Of a stretch of DNA of 64,000 bases, positions 44,720-56,700 are shown one piece after another (within the stretch, counting starts at the first letter, position 1; every line of letters begins with the position of its first letter). The stretch covers positions 1-64,000 of the forward strand of contig NW_025955155.1 of assembly GCF_022376445.1 (NCBI RefSeq). Reading direction: 5' to 3'. Both the position numbers and the translations under genes were made by a program. The notes beneath the pieces are model-generated. The model did not search any database and had not been told where the DNA came from. It was given only the letters and a program-made list of their open reading frames with translations. This DNA is from Fomitopsis serialis. Its lineage: Eukaryota > Basidiomycota > Agaricomycetes > Polyporales > Fomitopsidaceae.

Positions 44720-45568
44720 GAAATCGAGGCCACACTTTATCATCCGCACGGAGCAAGTCGAAGGTCAGCGTGGACCGACGGCTTGTTCTATCTGTGAGGT
44801 TCTTAGCCGAGAGGATGCCCTACTTCAGAATTCTCGACCGTCGGGGGGCCTCTCGGTACCTTTTATCCATTCGATCTTGTTCTGATTCGCACTCAGCAAG
44901 AGCGCTCATTCTGCGAGTCGGAGTCGATCATCCTTACCCTTGTCTTCAAGTTGACTTTTGTCGTTACCTTTGCATCGACGTCGCCTATGGACACGTAGGA
45001 CAGCTATGTTGGACCATGATTTGCACTTGTAGGTACTTGTGTTTGGTATGGCTATGCACGTCGCCGAACAGAACGCGAAACCTCCTTTGACCACGTTTGA
45101 TGCACGCGCCCAGGATGTCCCGGGAGTGTACGCATCGATGGGCAGCACATGAGAGCGCGGCAGGCTGATAGGCTGTGGAGGGAAGGAGCAGGCTGGAGTA
45201 GATTCAGAGGACTCGCGGCGGACAGGAGGATCACACGCGAACGACAACGTGCCCTGCCCGGAATTCTGTGCGCGAACTTCATTCCGGGCGGCGACGGTAC
45301 CCAGGCCGTGCACCGCCCTGCTGGCGCACGTACGTACGGATTGCACTCATCGCGCCCCAGAGTCCAGCCATGCACAGGCCTCGTGTAGGACATTCTACTT
45401 ATCAGCACATCCACCTGCGAACTGGGCGACCGTAACCATCCCCCTCCTCTTCACACCCACGCCCACCGACTCCGCATCCGGGAGCATCCCTGCTGCAGGA
45501 CCAGCAACGACATCACTACCAACGCTACACACGAATCAGCTACTTTAGCTATCACACGACACGACACG
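44720..45568. other. Intergenic upstream of CC4
   Basis: About 850 bases without a supported gene. It is not similar to the CC/kinase divergent spacers, so CC4 has a different promoter context from CC1, CC3 and CC5. Confidence 0.45.
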
Positions 45569-47821
45569 ATGACCACCACCCCGCCCACAGCGACCAACTC
45601 TCTCCCCTTCGTCCCGCTCACGCCCGAGTCCATCGGTCGTGAACGCGGACGGGCATCCTCGCCTTCGCCGTCCGACCCCGGGTCGCCCTCGCCCCCGCAG
45701 GGCCAGCGGAGGCGGTCGCGGTCGCGGCTCTCGTCGCTCTCGCTCAGGCGCCGCCCGACGAGCGTCATCCATATGTCGAGCGAGCCGATCGTGCTCACCG
45801 CGGAAGCGCTGCTCGCTATCGAGACGGACGCAGACAAGCGCCTCGCGGCGTCGGTGCCGGCGCTGCCGTCGGAGAAGGCGCATCTGAGGGAGGGGTCGGG
45901 CGAGAGCCAGTCGGGAGAGAGCGAGGGCGCGGGGATGGACGACCTGAAGACGCCGACCGCGCCGACTGCGAACGGGAACGGGACTGCGAGCGGGCCGCAC
46001 GGGATACGCGCGCGGGTGTTCAGCCTGTCGAAGAGGGGCCGCCCCGCGGGGGTCGTGCACATGTCGAGCGAGCCCAACCTGGGCGCACAGGCGCAGGCGC
46101 AGGCGGTCGCGGAGAGCCTCCTCGCGACCCGCGCGGCGAAGACCGCAGGGTCCGATTCCGCGTCGCTGCATAGCAAGACGTCCGAGCCAGCGCTGAGTGC
46201 GGCGGCGGCGAAACCGCGCTCGCGCGTGCTGTCGCTGTCGCTGAGGCGCCGCCCGGTCAGCGTGGTGTCCACCGCGAGCGCGCCGACCGCGCAGGCACTC
46301 GCCGACGCGATCGCGACGGGGATGCCGCCTGCAGCTGGGGCTCAAGCCAAGCCGGCGAGCGGGCAGGAGTTCCCGATGACGCCGCCGCCGTCGGAGCCGC
46401 GGACGTCGGTGGAACGCGAGGCGGACGTGAAGAGCGTGACGTCGACCGAATCGGGCGCGATGTCTGGCCAGGAAGCGGGCCCTGCGGCGAGCGGGGGCGT
46501 GAAGAAGCGGACGCGGGTATTGAGCTTGAAGCGGCCGGGAGGCATACTCAGGCGGCAGGGTAGCGTGGCGAGCGTGTCGAGCGGGAGCAAGAGCCATAAT
46601 GGTGAGTTTGTCCTGGTGGTCTGGATTGAATGGTCATTGATGGGAAGTGTTCGCAGAGGAGCCGATGACGATCAACCCGAGTTACGTGCAAAGCCAGGTG
46701 CGTGGAACTGTTGTGCTGATGGAGGCGAGCTAACATGTACGGTTCCTAGCTTGACGAGGCGCGCGCATCGCTGCGGAGCAAGGAGGGCGCGATTGCGGTG
46801 CTCGAACACGAGCGTGAGGCTATGCGGCGCGAGCTGGAAGAAGCGCAGGACGAGATGAAGAGCCTGCAGGAGGCGATCGAGGAGAAGCGTGAGGAACTCG
46901 GGTCATTAGAGGAGGTTCATACCGCGCTGGCTATCCGGGAAGAGGTAAGCGGGTTCTATGTCTCAGCGAATTGAACAATGCTGATTGACGTCGTGGTCGC
47001 AGCTCAAGCAAGCGAAGGAAGCGGCCAACGTGCAAGACGAGCTCGTCGGCTTCCTGCAAGGCAGACTCGCAGAGGTGGAGCTTTCCGCGGAAGCTGAGAG
47101 GCTCGCGAAGCAGCAGTCGGACGACCGTGCGACCGCGAGTGAGGCGGACTGCGCCGCGCTCAGGGAGCACAGGGTCCGCCTCGAGGCGGAGATGAACAAG
47201 AAGGAGAGGGAGCTCGGCGAAGCGCAGACGCGGAACAGCCAGATCCTCGCACGCGTCGCTGAGTTGGACGCGCACAAACGCGAGCGCGCCGCAAAGGTGG
47301 CGGAGCTGGAGGGGGCCCTGCGCGAGGCACGGGATGGCCGTACGCGCGCGGAGGACAGCCTACATGAGGCCCTAGAGCGGGTGGCTGCCCTGGAGGAGGA
47401 GCGTGCACAGTCGGCGGCGCATGAGGAGACGATGAAGCTCGTGGAGGAGGAGCGGCGGGAGCTCCTGGCGAGGCTCAATGCAGCGCAGGCGCAGGGACAG
47501 AACGGGTTTGCGACGGCAGCAGCGCCGCCGCGGGCACCCAGGAGGCATGCCGCGCCGAGGCGGAACTCGTGGGCATCGATATGGGTACGTCTCGTCGCCC
47601 CCCGCGATCGTCTGCGCAAGGCGCTCACGGGCCTGCTCGCTCGACAGACGAACCCGTACGTCGAGATCCTCGGCGTCGTGGCGGCGGTGCTGGGGACGCG
47701 CGCGCTGCTGTGGTGGGTAGGCCACCTGGACCTGCGCGAGCTGTTCAGCGTGACGTCGTGCGATGCGGGGGCGTTCGCGCACGGGTGCTTGCGCGCGATC
47801 GGGTCGCCGTCTCCTTCGTGA
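45569..47821 (+). CDS. CC4, full-length coiled-coil tail-anchored protein
   Basis: The complete reference of the CC family. Exons 45569-46601, 46657-46697, 46750-46944 and 47003-47821 join to 695 residues. Residues 1-345 are low-complexity and carry four copies of a basic/serine motif: RSRLSSLSLRRRP near 51, RARVFSLSKRGRP near 147, RSRVLSLSLRRRP near 217 and RTRVLSLKRPGG near 315. Copies 1 and 2 are each followed by VIHMSSEP or VVHMSSEP. Exon 2 gives INPSYVQSQ, exon 3 starts LDEARASLRSKEG, and exon 4 is a long parallel-type coiled coil (LKQAKEAANVQDEL to about residue 600). A Pro/Arg linker precedes a hydrophobic tail around 643-663 (YVEILGVVAAVLGTRALLWW). The end LDLRELFSV..AHGCLRAIGSPSPS is conserved in CC1-CC5. 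A tail-anchored scaffold is inferred; the function is unknown. It converges on F6. Confidence 0.85.
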
Positions 47822-48365
47822 TTGATCAGTAACTTATCCTATTTGTTCTTCGATCTTCTGCATGTGCTTGATCTTTTGGTGTTCCTTTCTCGTTCTGCCA
47901 CGGGTGGCAGCCGTCATGCTGAAGTGTAGGCTCTCAGGATGTACAAAGTGATGTTGTATACAGTACTATGCAGCCTTATCCGCCCCTCGTATGCAGTATG
48001 CTTTTATGACAACGGAGGGTTATGCAGCGCCGATCTCATGCCGGTTCCGAGGCGCATCATTTTCAACAGAGGTACTGTCTAGATGCGAACGCTAGCTACA
48101 ACTAACGTTGAGGGCCAACATACGGCAGTTTCGGGGCTGCGCGACTACCATAAATCACATAACTTTGACACGACGCATGTCCATACTGTCGAACATATAC
48201 GGTACATGATCTACTTAGTTTGAATAATCGGTTGGCCAACAACGGCGATCATACACATACACAGACAGACAAAACAAAGTGATACAATACTTACGAGTAC
48301 ATACGGACGTCGGATATCCGAGTTGACAACCCAGTCCCCGACGCGAAAAGCAGCCCCGTTCGACC
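47822..48365. other. Convergent CC4 / F6 intergenic region
   Basis: Reverse-complement relative of 21391-22058 (F3/CC2) rather than of the flank behind F5. It holds only 3' flanks and the CC palindrome. Confidence 0.5.
47895..47910 (+). repeat. CC 3' flank palindrome, CC4 copy
   Basis: CTGCCACGGGTGGCAG, 74 bases after the CC4 stop and in the same position relative to the gene as the other copies. Confidence 0.55.
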
Positions 48366-51005
48366 TCAGCCATCGACGTTCTCAACTATCGAGCCCAACA
48401 ACGGAGTGGTCGACACAGACACGCTGCTGGTGTCACTCCTGATACGCTTGTCGGGCCTGTCGTCCACAGAATTGTCCGCAGACCTCTTGACAGACTCCCC
48501 AACACCCTGCTCTGTCGATCCATGGACGTCTCGAAGTGGGCGAAGTTGTCCCCGATCTTTTGATCGGCAGTCCACGGGCCTTCCTCGGGGCGCAGCACGT
48601 CCTCGAACACCATTTTCATCTCCTTGTGGTCCTCGAGAACTGAGATCGCTGGGGTTTCTTGCACCACTGGTTGTAGTCGAGATGTGGTCAGCCCCTTAGC
48701 CGGAATCGGAATGAGATCGAGCTCCGAGTCGAGTTCCTCCGAAACGACGGAGGGCGCCACGGAAGGTGCGACGTCCGGGTGTAATGTCGGCAGCTGAGGC
48801 TCCAGCCACTTGTAGTGTGACCCGTAGAGTACCGCGAGATCAGCTAAGAGCCTGTGCAGACCAGGCGTGGAACGGCCAGCAGATCCTCCGACGAGTTTGA
48901 AGGTACCGTTCCTGCTTGCATCGTCGTCAGCTTGGCTTTACCGCCAACCGAAGTACCATCGGGTGACACATATGATGCATCGTAGATCCGCTGACGTAGT
49001 CGTGCAACTGCTTCTTGTTCGTCGAATAATCCGTCATGTGGAATCGCAGACACATCCAATGCAGGACGTGGATGAACGACTCGAGATCGTGCCACACTGC
49101 GTGCGCGAAGTGTCCCGGAAATGCCAGCAAGACTGCGGAGATGAACTGCCATGTGCCCTAGTACACAAAATCAGCGAAATGTACCGTCGTTCAGGCCCTT
49201 ACAGAGACTCACTGAACGGGTCTTCAACACACTCCGCATTCCTAACTCATCCTTGTACTTGCACAAACCCCAGTCGACCAATATACCGATCCATCCTACA
49301 ACCTTGCCGTCACGGATAACACAGCGTAGCAGCAGGTTACCGCTGCTGATGTCGCGGTGCAAGACACCGGCCTTTTCCCAGGCATCTTGATGTGCTGGAA
49401 GAACAGATGAGCATCTGCCCAGAGCAACTATGAAGTGAACGGTCGACGAACCTGTCAAACAGCAGTACGTGGCGCGTACTAACTCGCGAGAAGTCTCGTA
49501 TTCTTTCAGCGGTTTACCGATCTCCAGCAAGATTATACGATATTGGATGAGCTTGGGCGGCGAGCCTTCGAGGAAGGCTTGCGCACGAGTAGAACGAGCT
49601 TCGCCGGTCGCACCGCAAACGTCGCCGGCAGCGATTGGGGTTGCTATGTACTGCACCCCGTGTTTTTGCAACTCCAGGTAAACCTCTCCTTCCGGATGAT
49701 AGGTCGGCTCGTCCACGCGCCAATACTCCTTGAAGAAGACCAGTCGATGTTCGGCGACGTCATACGCGATATATCCCCTTGTTCCTCCTCCGATGGGCGA
49801 GTCACTCATGAAGTACGGCTTCCCGACAAGGAACTTCCGCTCCGGCTTGCGTCCGTTGTTCGACTGAGAAACATCCCGCTGCGCTTTCACGCCCGTCTGG
49901 AGCTCAGCCGCCGAGATCATGTCTTCTTCGGGAACAGAGACCTTGTAGATCGGCCAGCCTGGTGCTAACGTGGCCTTGAACTGGGTCTTGTGCCAGTCAG
50001 AGTCGAACCTGTCGTGGCTGCGCATCAGCTCAACCTCGTCCTCGGTCGCCCGCGTCACCGTCGGGTCGCCACCTCTCTGGATGACATCCATACAGGCGAA
50101 CCGATAGAAGAAGTTCTGTAAGATGCGCGGCTGCTGCACAAAGTTGAACGGCTCCGAAACAGCGAGCCCCGCGCGGTCCCAACAGAGTAACCATGCATGG
50201 TCACGGCAGGTGAATACCGTGAACAGGCAGGACAGGAACTGTCTTCGCAGGATTTTGTAGACGTACTGACACATCTGCCCCATTGTCTGCTGACCGCGGG
50301 TGGTGTCTTGACGGAGGAAAGGCGGTGTGGTTGTGTTGCTTGGTCCCGGAGTAGCAGGAGGAAAAGTCGTCGACGCTGCTGAGGCGGTCTCAGCCGTCGC
50401 CCGACCTGATGATCCCGACTCTGACTCATCAGGCGTAGCTGTCGTGCGTGCTTCAGTCTTCTCGGCTCTATCACTCTTCATGGCCGGCGGCACCACAAAC
50501 GGAGAGTCATCGGTATTAGCCTTCGCTTCGATACAAAGGCTTGCCCATAGCCACGATGTCCAAGCCTCCTTCTCTTCACAGTGCTTGATTCTCTGCTCCG
50601 ACTTTCCTTTGAGCGCTGACGCCTCGATCGTATATGCGCGCTTCGCGTCGTCGTGTTCGGGATAGACAATTACGTCAGGGTTCGTGTTCTCCTCAAAGTC
50701 GGGCTTGTCGGTAGGGTCAGGCCAGCGATGTGTGTTCTTCGCTACCAGCCTCGGGATACCGTCTTTGACGGGGACGTGGTCGAAGACCGAGTTCGCCACC
50801 TTGCACTGTCAGAAAGAAATCAGCCCACCAAGATTCTACACCATCCCGTGAGAATACTGACCAACTCGTCATACATGGGCCACTCGTCACCCTCAAAGCA
50901 AACGGGGTCGAATGTGTCCACGACGACATCGGGGGGAATGTCCGCTCCGTGCACGAACACTTGGATGAACGTCTCCAGGCTGACTTGTGCGATCTTGCGT
51001 TCCAT
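48366..51005 (-). pseudogene. FunK1-type kinase F6 (short form, broken exon 4)
   Basis: Minus-strand exons 50862-51005, 49452-50805, 49213-49394 and 48366-49157. Exons 1-3 are open and keep NPDVIVY...CIEAKA, FFKEYWR, HRDISSGN and DWG. Exon 4 has three single-base deletions relative to F7 at about 48986, 48900 and 48500. The reading frame ends early after MTDYSTNKKQLHDYVSG, and the original frame returns only for the last 40 codons. The short-form start codon context is also damaged: a TAC to TAG change at 51015-51017 lies in the ancestral leader frame, leaving MERKIAQ (51005) as the first usable ATG. The TATA-like TTATAT seen at F5 is altered. A kinase lacking the C-terminal lobe extension might be made, but loss of function is likelier. 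Confidence 0.8.
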
Positions 51006-51717
51006 CTCAAAGGCCTAACCCTTACGAACCTTGAGCGCTTGAGCATACACTCGAGCCGCACCAGTCTCTGTCGCAGAGCTAGTAATATTAGAAGCCAAGC
51101 TTGAGCGAAGCCACAGCGAACCAACGGTTACCAGCCACCGATCGCGATCACGTGCGGTCATTGTTGCACGGGCACCGACTGCGCGCAGTGCGCACCGCTG
51201 TGCTCCGCTGTGTCACCGTTGTCTCTCAGCCCACACTGTCGCGCTTCCGTCAAGTTGCGCAGATGCTTCATGACCTCTTCTGGGATGGAACTAGGGAACT
51301 TGTCCTCATCTCTTTTTCCTTTCCCGCTGTGGAAACGCAGCTGGTGAAGGTGATGCCCTCCGAGTCAGGCTCATTGGACTGAGACTGTGACCCGATAGGA
51401 CCCGATGTGTGCGGTGCCATGAAACAGACGCTGCCTACGCTTACAGGGACCATTCAGCACTCTGGCTTCCCGCAGGATTCCAATGTGGTGCGTAGCTGTG
51501 TGACTATCCTCGAGAACTTGTGGGCGCATGATCATGATGGGCCGCACATGCACCTGCGGAGACTATTTTCCTGTCATTGGCAGACAACTACATGTGCATG
51601 AACGAGCACCTGAGCGCAGTATGCGATTCCATTCTGCTTTTGTTGTCGTGAGTCGGGCGGAGAGGACCGCAGGATTCCATTCGGCATCGCGAGGCAGCGC
51701 AGGGTGCGGCGGCAGCG
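51006..51717. promoter_or_regulatory. Divergent CC5 / F6 intergenic region
   Basis: Inverted equivalent of 32540-33314. The CACGTGATCGCGATCGG element is retained on the minus strand with its E-box at 51149-51154. The F6 TATA region (about 51080-51095) is mutated relative to F3 and F5. Confidence 0.5.
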
Positions 51718-53200
51718 GTGGAACCGCGCTCACGCTTGCTTTCGATGTCGTTGAGGCGCCTTCCGGTCAGCGTGGTATCCACCGCGATCGCGACGGGGAT
51801 GCCGCCTGCAACTTCGGCTGAAACCAAGCCCGCGAACGAGCAGAGGTTCCCGGTGATGCCGCCGCCGTCGGACCCACGGACGTCGGTGGAACGCGAGGCG
51901 GACATGAAGAGCGTGACGTCGATCGAGTCGCGCGCGATGTCTGGACAGGAAGCGGGCCCCGCGGCGGGTGCGGGCGTGAAGAAGCGGCCGGGGGATATAC
52001 TCAGGCGGCAGGGTAGCGTGGCGAGCGTGTCGAGTAGGAGTAAGAGCCATAATGGTGAGTCCGTCCTGGTGGTCTGGATTGGATGGCCGTTGACGGGTTC
52101 TGTTCGTAGAGGAGCCGATGACCCGACTTACGTGCAGAGCCAGGTGTGTTGTGTTGCATCGTGCTCTGAAAGTACGATTGGACTGACATGGGGGGATTCC
52201 AGCTTGGCGAAGCCCGCGCGTCGCTAAGGAGCAAGGAGCAAGGAGGACGAAGTTGCGATGCTCGAGCACGAGCGTGAGGCTATGCCGTGCAGCTGAAAGA
52301 AGCGCGGGGCGGGATGAAGAGGGGATTGAGGAGAAGCGCAAATACCGCGCTGGCTATCCAGGAGGTACGCGGGTTCTGCCAGGTCTCAGCGCATTGAAAA
52401 ATGCTAAGTGACGTCGTGGTGGCAGCTCAAGCAAGCGAAGGGTGCGGCCAGCGTGCAAGACGAGCTGGTCGGCTTCCTGCAAGGCAGACTCGCAGAGGTG
52501 GAGCTTTTCGCGGATGCTGAGAGGCTCGTGAAGCAGCAGTCGGACGACCGTGCGGCCGTGAGTGAGGCGGAATGCGCCCCGCTCAGGGAGTAGACGGCCC
52601 GGCTCGAGGCGGAGATGAGCAAGAAGAAGAGGGAGCTCGGCGAAGCGCAGACTCGGAACAGCCAGATCCTCGCACGCGTCGCTCAATTGGACGCGCAGAA
52701 GCGCGAGCGCGCTACGACGGTGGCGGAGCTGGAGGGAGCCCTGTGAGAGGCACGGGATGGTCGTATGCGCGCGGAGGACACAGCCGGCGGCGCATGAGCA
52801 AACGATGAAACTCGTGAAGGAGGAGCGTCGGGAGCTCCTGGCGAGGCTCAATGTAGCGCAGGCACAGGGACAGAACGGGTCTGCGACGGCGCTGGAAGCA
52901 GCGCCGCCGCGGGCACCCAGGAGGCATGCCGCACCGAGGCGGAACTCGTGGGCATCGATATGGGTACGTCTCGTCGCCTCCCGCGATCGTCTGCGCAAGG
53001 CGCTCACGGGCCTGCTCGCTCGACAGACGAACCCGTACGTCGAGATCCTCGGCGTGGTGGCGGCGGTGTTGGGGACGCGCGCGCTGCTGTGGTGGGTCGG
53101 CCACCTGGACCTGCGGGAGCTGTTCAGCGTGACGTCGTGCGATGCGGGGGCGTTTGCGCACGGGTGCTTGCGTGCGATTGGGTCGCCGTCTCCTTCGTGA
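51718..53200 (+). pseudogene. CC5, decayed coiled-coil tail-anchored gene
   Basis: Exon 1 (51718 to about 52054) keeps RSRLLSMSLRRLPVSVV and ILRRQGSVASVSS and is open from an ATG, but lacks the first two motif repeats. Exon 2 has lost seven bases around the INPSYVQSQ codons. Exon 3 has frameshifts and deletions. Exon 4 contains TAG after APLRE and TGA after EGAL, plus further deletion of coiled coil. The last part (52805-53200) is again open and encodes the tail YVEILGVVAAVLGTRALLWW and ..AHGCLRAIGSPSPS. It is a clear pseudogene, the right-arm counterpart of CC3 and head to head with F6. Confidence 0.85.
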
Positions 53201-53782
53201 TTGATCAGTAACTTATCCTATTTACTCTTCGACCTTCTGCGTGTGCTTGATCTTTTGGTGTTCCTTTCTCGTTCTGCCACGGGTGGCAGCCGTCATGCTG
53301 AAGTGTAGACTCTCAGGATGTACAAAGTGATGTGTAGTCTCTTCAACTTGTATAGTGTTGTATGCCTTTATCCGTCCCTCGTATGTAGTACGCATTTATG
53401 ACCGCCGGGCATTGTGATGCGCTGATCTCATGCAGTGTCGAAGTGCGTCTGCTCATCAAAGGTACTATCTACAAGCGGACGGCCTAGGACTTGGGAAAGC
53501 GTGAGTGATACCCGTTGATGTAGAGAGTTTTGAGGGTTCGTGGCCTAGCAGTGCATACATCTCTGGGCTGCTGCGATTATCACACAGTACATATTAGCCA
53601 TACACATTTGACATTACGAATGTCCATGCTGCCGAACGTATACGGCCCATGGTCTACTAACACGAATGGCAATCCTACATTTACGGAGACAGATGAACCA
53701 CTGTTACGATACCTACGAGTACATACGGTCGTTGATACCAGAGTCGACAAACCCTCTATGCGATAGGCGGCCCCGTTCGACC
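53201..53782. other. Convergent CC5 / F7 intergenic region
   Basis: 3' flanks only, the inverted equivalent of 30362-30962 between F4 and CC3. No gene. Confidence 0.5.
53274..53289 (+). repeat. CC 3' flank palindrome, CC5 copy
   Basis: CTGCCACGGGTGGCAG downstream of the disrupted CC5. The arms are intact although the gene is decayed. Confidence 0.55.
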
Positions 53783-56700
53783 TCAGCCTTCGACGTTCTC
53801 GGTTATCGAGCCCAACAACGAAGTGGACGACACAGGCACGCTGCTAGTGTCACTCCTGATGCGCTTGTCGGGTCTGTCGTCCACAGAATTGTCCGCAGAC
53901 CTCTTGACAGACTCCCTTGACACCCTGCTCTGTAGATCCATGGACGTGTTGAAGTAGGCGAAGTTGTCCCCGGTCTTGTCATCGTATGTCCACGGGCCTC
54001 GAGCGTTACTCACCGCTGCCGCGAATGCCTTCTTCATCTGCGTGTGATCCTTAAAAACGGACTCCTTCGGTACTTCTTCAACCACCGCTTGTTGCAGCGG
54101 CCCGGTCAGCTCAGCCGGAACTGGAATGAGATCGAGGTCTGGGTCGAGTTCCTCCGAAACGACGGAGGGCGCCACGAAAGGTGCGACGTCCGGGTGTAAT
54201 GTCGGCAGCTTAGGCTCCAGCCACTTGTAGTGTGACCCGTAGAGCACTGCGAGATCAGCCAAGAGCCGGTGCAGACCAGGCGTGGACCGGCCAGCAGATC
54301 CTCCGACGAGTTTGAACGGTACCGTTCCTGCTTGCATCGTCGTCAGCTTGGCTTTACCGCCAACCGAAGTACCATCGTCTGACACATATGATACATCGTA
54401 GACTCCGCTGACGTAGTCGTGCAACTGCTTCTTGTTCGTCGAATAATCCGTCATGTGGAATCGCAGACACATCCAATGCAGGACGTGGATGAACGACTCG
54501 AGATCGTGCCACACTGCGTGCGCAAAGTGTCCTGGGAATGCCAGCAAGACTGCGGAGATGAACTGCCATGTGCCCTACACAAAATCAGCAAAATGTACAG
54601 TCATTAACGCCCTCACAGAGACTCACTGAACGGGTCTTCAGCACACTCCGTTTTAGTAACTCCTCCTTGTACTTGCACAAACCCCAGTCGACCAATATAC
54701 CGATCCATCCCACAATCTTGCCATCGCGGATAACACACAATATCAGCAGATTCTCGCTGCTTATGTCACGGTGCAGGACTTGGGCGTTTTCCCAGGCTTG
54801 TTCATGCGCTGACAGAACGGATGAGCATCTGCCCAGACCAGATATGAAGTCGGTGATCGACGAACCTGTCAAACAGCAGTACATAGCGGCCGCTAACTCG
54901 CGAGAAGTCCTGTATTCTTTGAGCGGTTTACCAATCTGTTCCAAGAAGATGCGATACTGGATGAGCTTGGGCGGCGAGTCTTCAAGGAAGTCTTGCGTGC
55001 GAGTAGAACGAGCTTCGCCGGGCGCATCGCAAACGTCGCCCGCGGCGATTGGGGTCGCTATGAACTGCACTTTATTTTTATGCAACCGCAGGTACACATC
55101 CCCTTCCGGATGATAGGTCGGGTCGTCCACGCGCCAACACTCCTTGAAGAAGACCAATCGATGTTCGGCGACGTCATACGCAATATATCCCCTGGTTCCT
55201 CCTCCGGTGGGCGAGCTACTCATGAAGTACGGCTTCCCGACGAGGAACTTCCGCTCGGGCTTGCGTCCGTTGTTCGACTGAGAAACATCCCGCTGCGCTT
55301 TCTCGCCCGTCTCGAGCTCATCTGCCGAGATCATGTGTTCTTCAGGAACGGAGACCTCGTAGATCGGCCAGCCCGGTGCCAACGAGGCCTTAAACTGGGC
55401 CTCGTGCCAGTCAGTGTCGAACTTGTTGTGGCTGCGCATCAGCTCAACGTCCTCCTCGGTCGCCCGCGTCACCGTCGGGTCGAAGCCTCTCTGCATGTCG
55501 GTCATACAGGCAAACCGATAGAAGAAGTTGTGGAAGAGGCGTGGCTGCTGCACGAAGTTGAACGGCTCCGAAACAACCAGCCCCGCGCGGTCCCAGTAGA
55601 GTAGCCACGCGTGGTCACGACAGGTAAATACCGTGAACAGGCAGGATAGGAACTGCCTTCGCAGGATCTTCGAGACTTGCTGACACATCTGGCCCATTGT
55701 CTGCTTGGCGCCCTTGTTGTCCAGACGCAGGAAAGACGGCGCGGCGGTGCTGCTTGGCCCCGGAGCAGCGGGGCCCGGGGTAGAAGCCGACGATGCTGCT
55801 GGGACAGTCCCAGAGACAGTCGCCGACGGGGTAGAAACCTTCGCCCGGCCTGATCGTACCGACCCTGCTTCGTCAGGCGTAGCTCCCGTACGTGCTCCGG
55901 TCTTCCCGGTCCTACCACTCTTCGTGGCTGCCGGCACCTCGAACGGAGAGTCGGTTGTGTGAACCTTCGCTTCGATACAAAGGCTTGCCCACAACCACGA
56001 CGTCCTAGCCTCCTTCTCTCGACAGTGTTGTTTTCTATTATCCGACTTCCCCCTGAGTGCTGACGCCTCGATCGTATATGCGCGCTTCGCGTCGTCGTGT
56101 TCGGGGTAGACAGTCACGTCAGGCTTCGTGTTCTCCTCGTAGTCACCCTTGTCCGTAGGATCGGGCCAGACGCTCGTGTTCTTCGCTACCAGCCTCGGGA
56201 CACCGGCTTTGATGGGGACGTGGTCGAAGACCGAGTTCGCCACCTTGCACTGCCAACAACAATCAGTCCGCCATGATCCTACGCCATCCGGTGAAAACAC
56301 TGACCAGCTCGTCGTACATGGGTTCCTCTGTACCCTTGAATTGAACGGGGTCGAAATCCTCCACGACGGCATCGGAGGGAAGGTCCGCTCCGGGCACGAA
56401 CGTCTGCATGAACGTCTCCAGGCTGACTTGTACGATCTTGCGCTCCATCTCGAAGGCGTTCTCACGACGAATTTTGGGCATATACTCGGTGCCCCGAGTT
56501 GGATGTAAGGAGTTGGAATGTGCAGTGGACGGTTTGTGGGCAACAGGTGTGGACTTCGACCCGTCAGCCAAACGCGACACGTTGGACGGGTTCTTTGGCG
56601 GCGTTACAGGTCTGGCGTCTACTTGCGTCCCTCCACCTTCGACACCGGTCCCTGGAGCGGCTGGTCGTGTAACGAGAGATACTGCTGGGGCGTCCGAGAC

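Noticed and set aside
45545..46597. A 350-codon open frame antisense to CC4 exon 1
   Set aside because: It is a shadow of GC-rich, repeat-containing coding sequence. It is made of Arg/Pro-rich low complexity, has no domain, and the sense strand has matched splice sites and family support.
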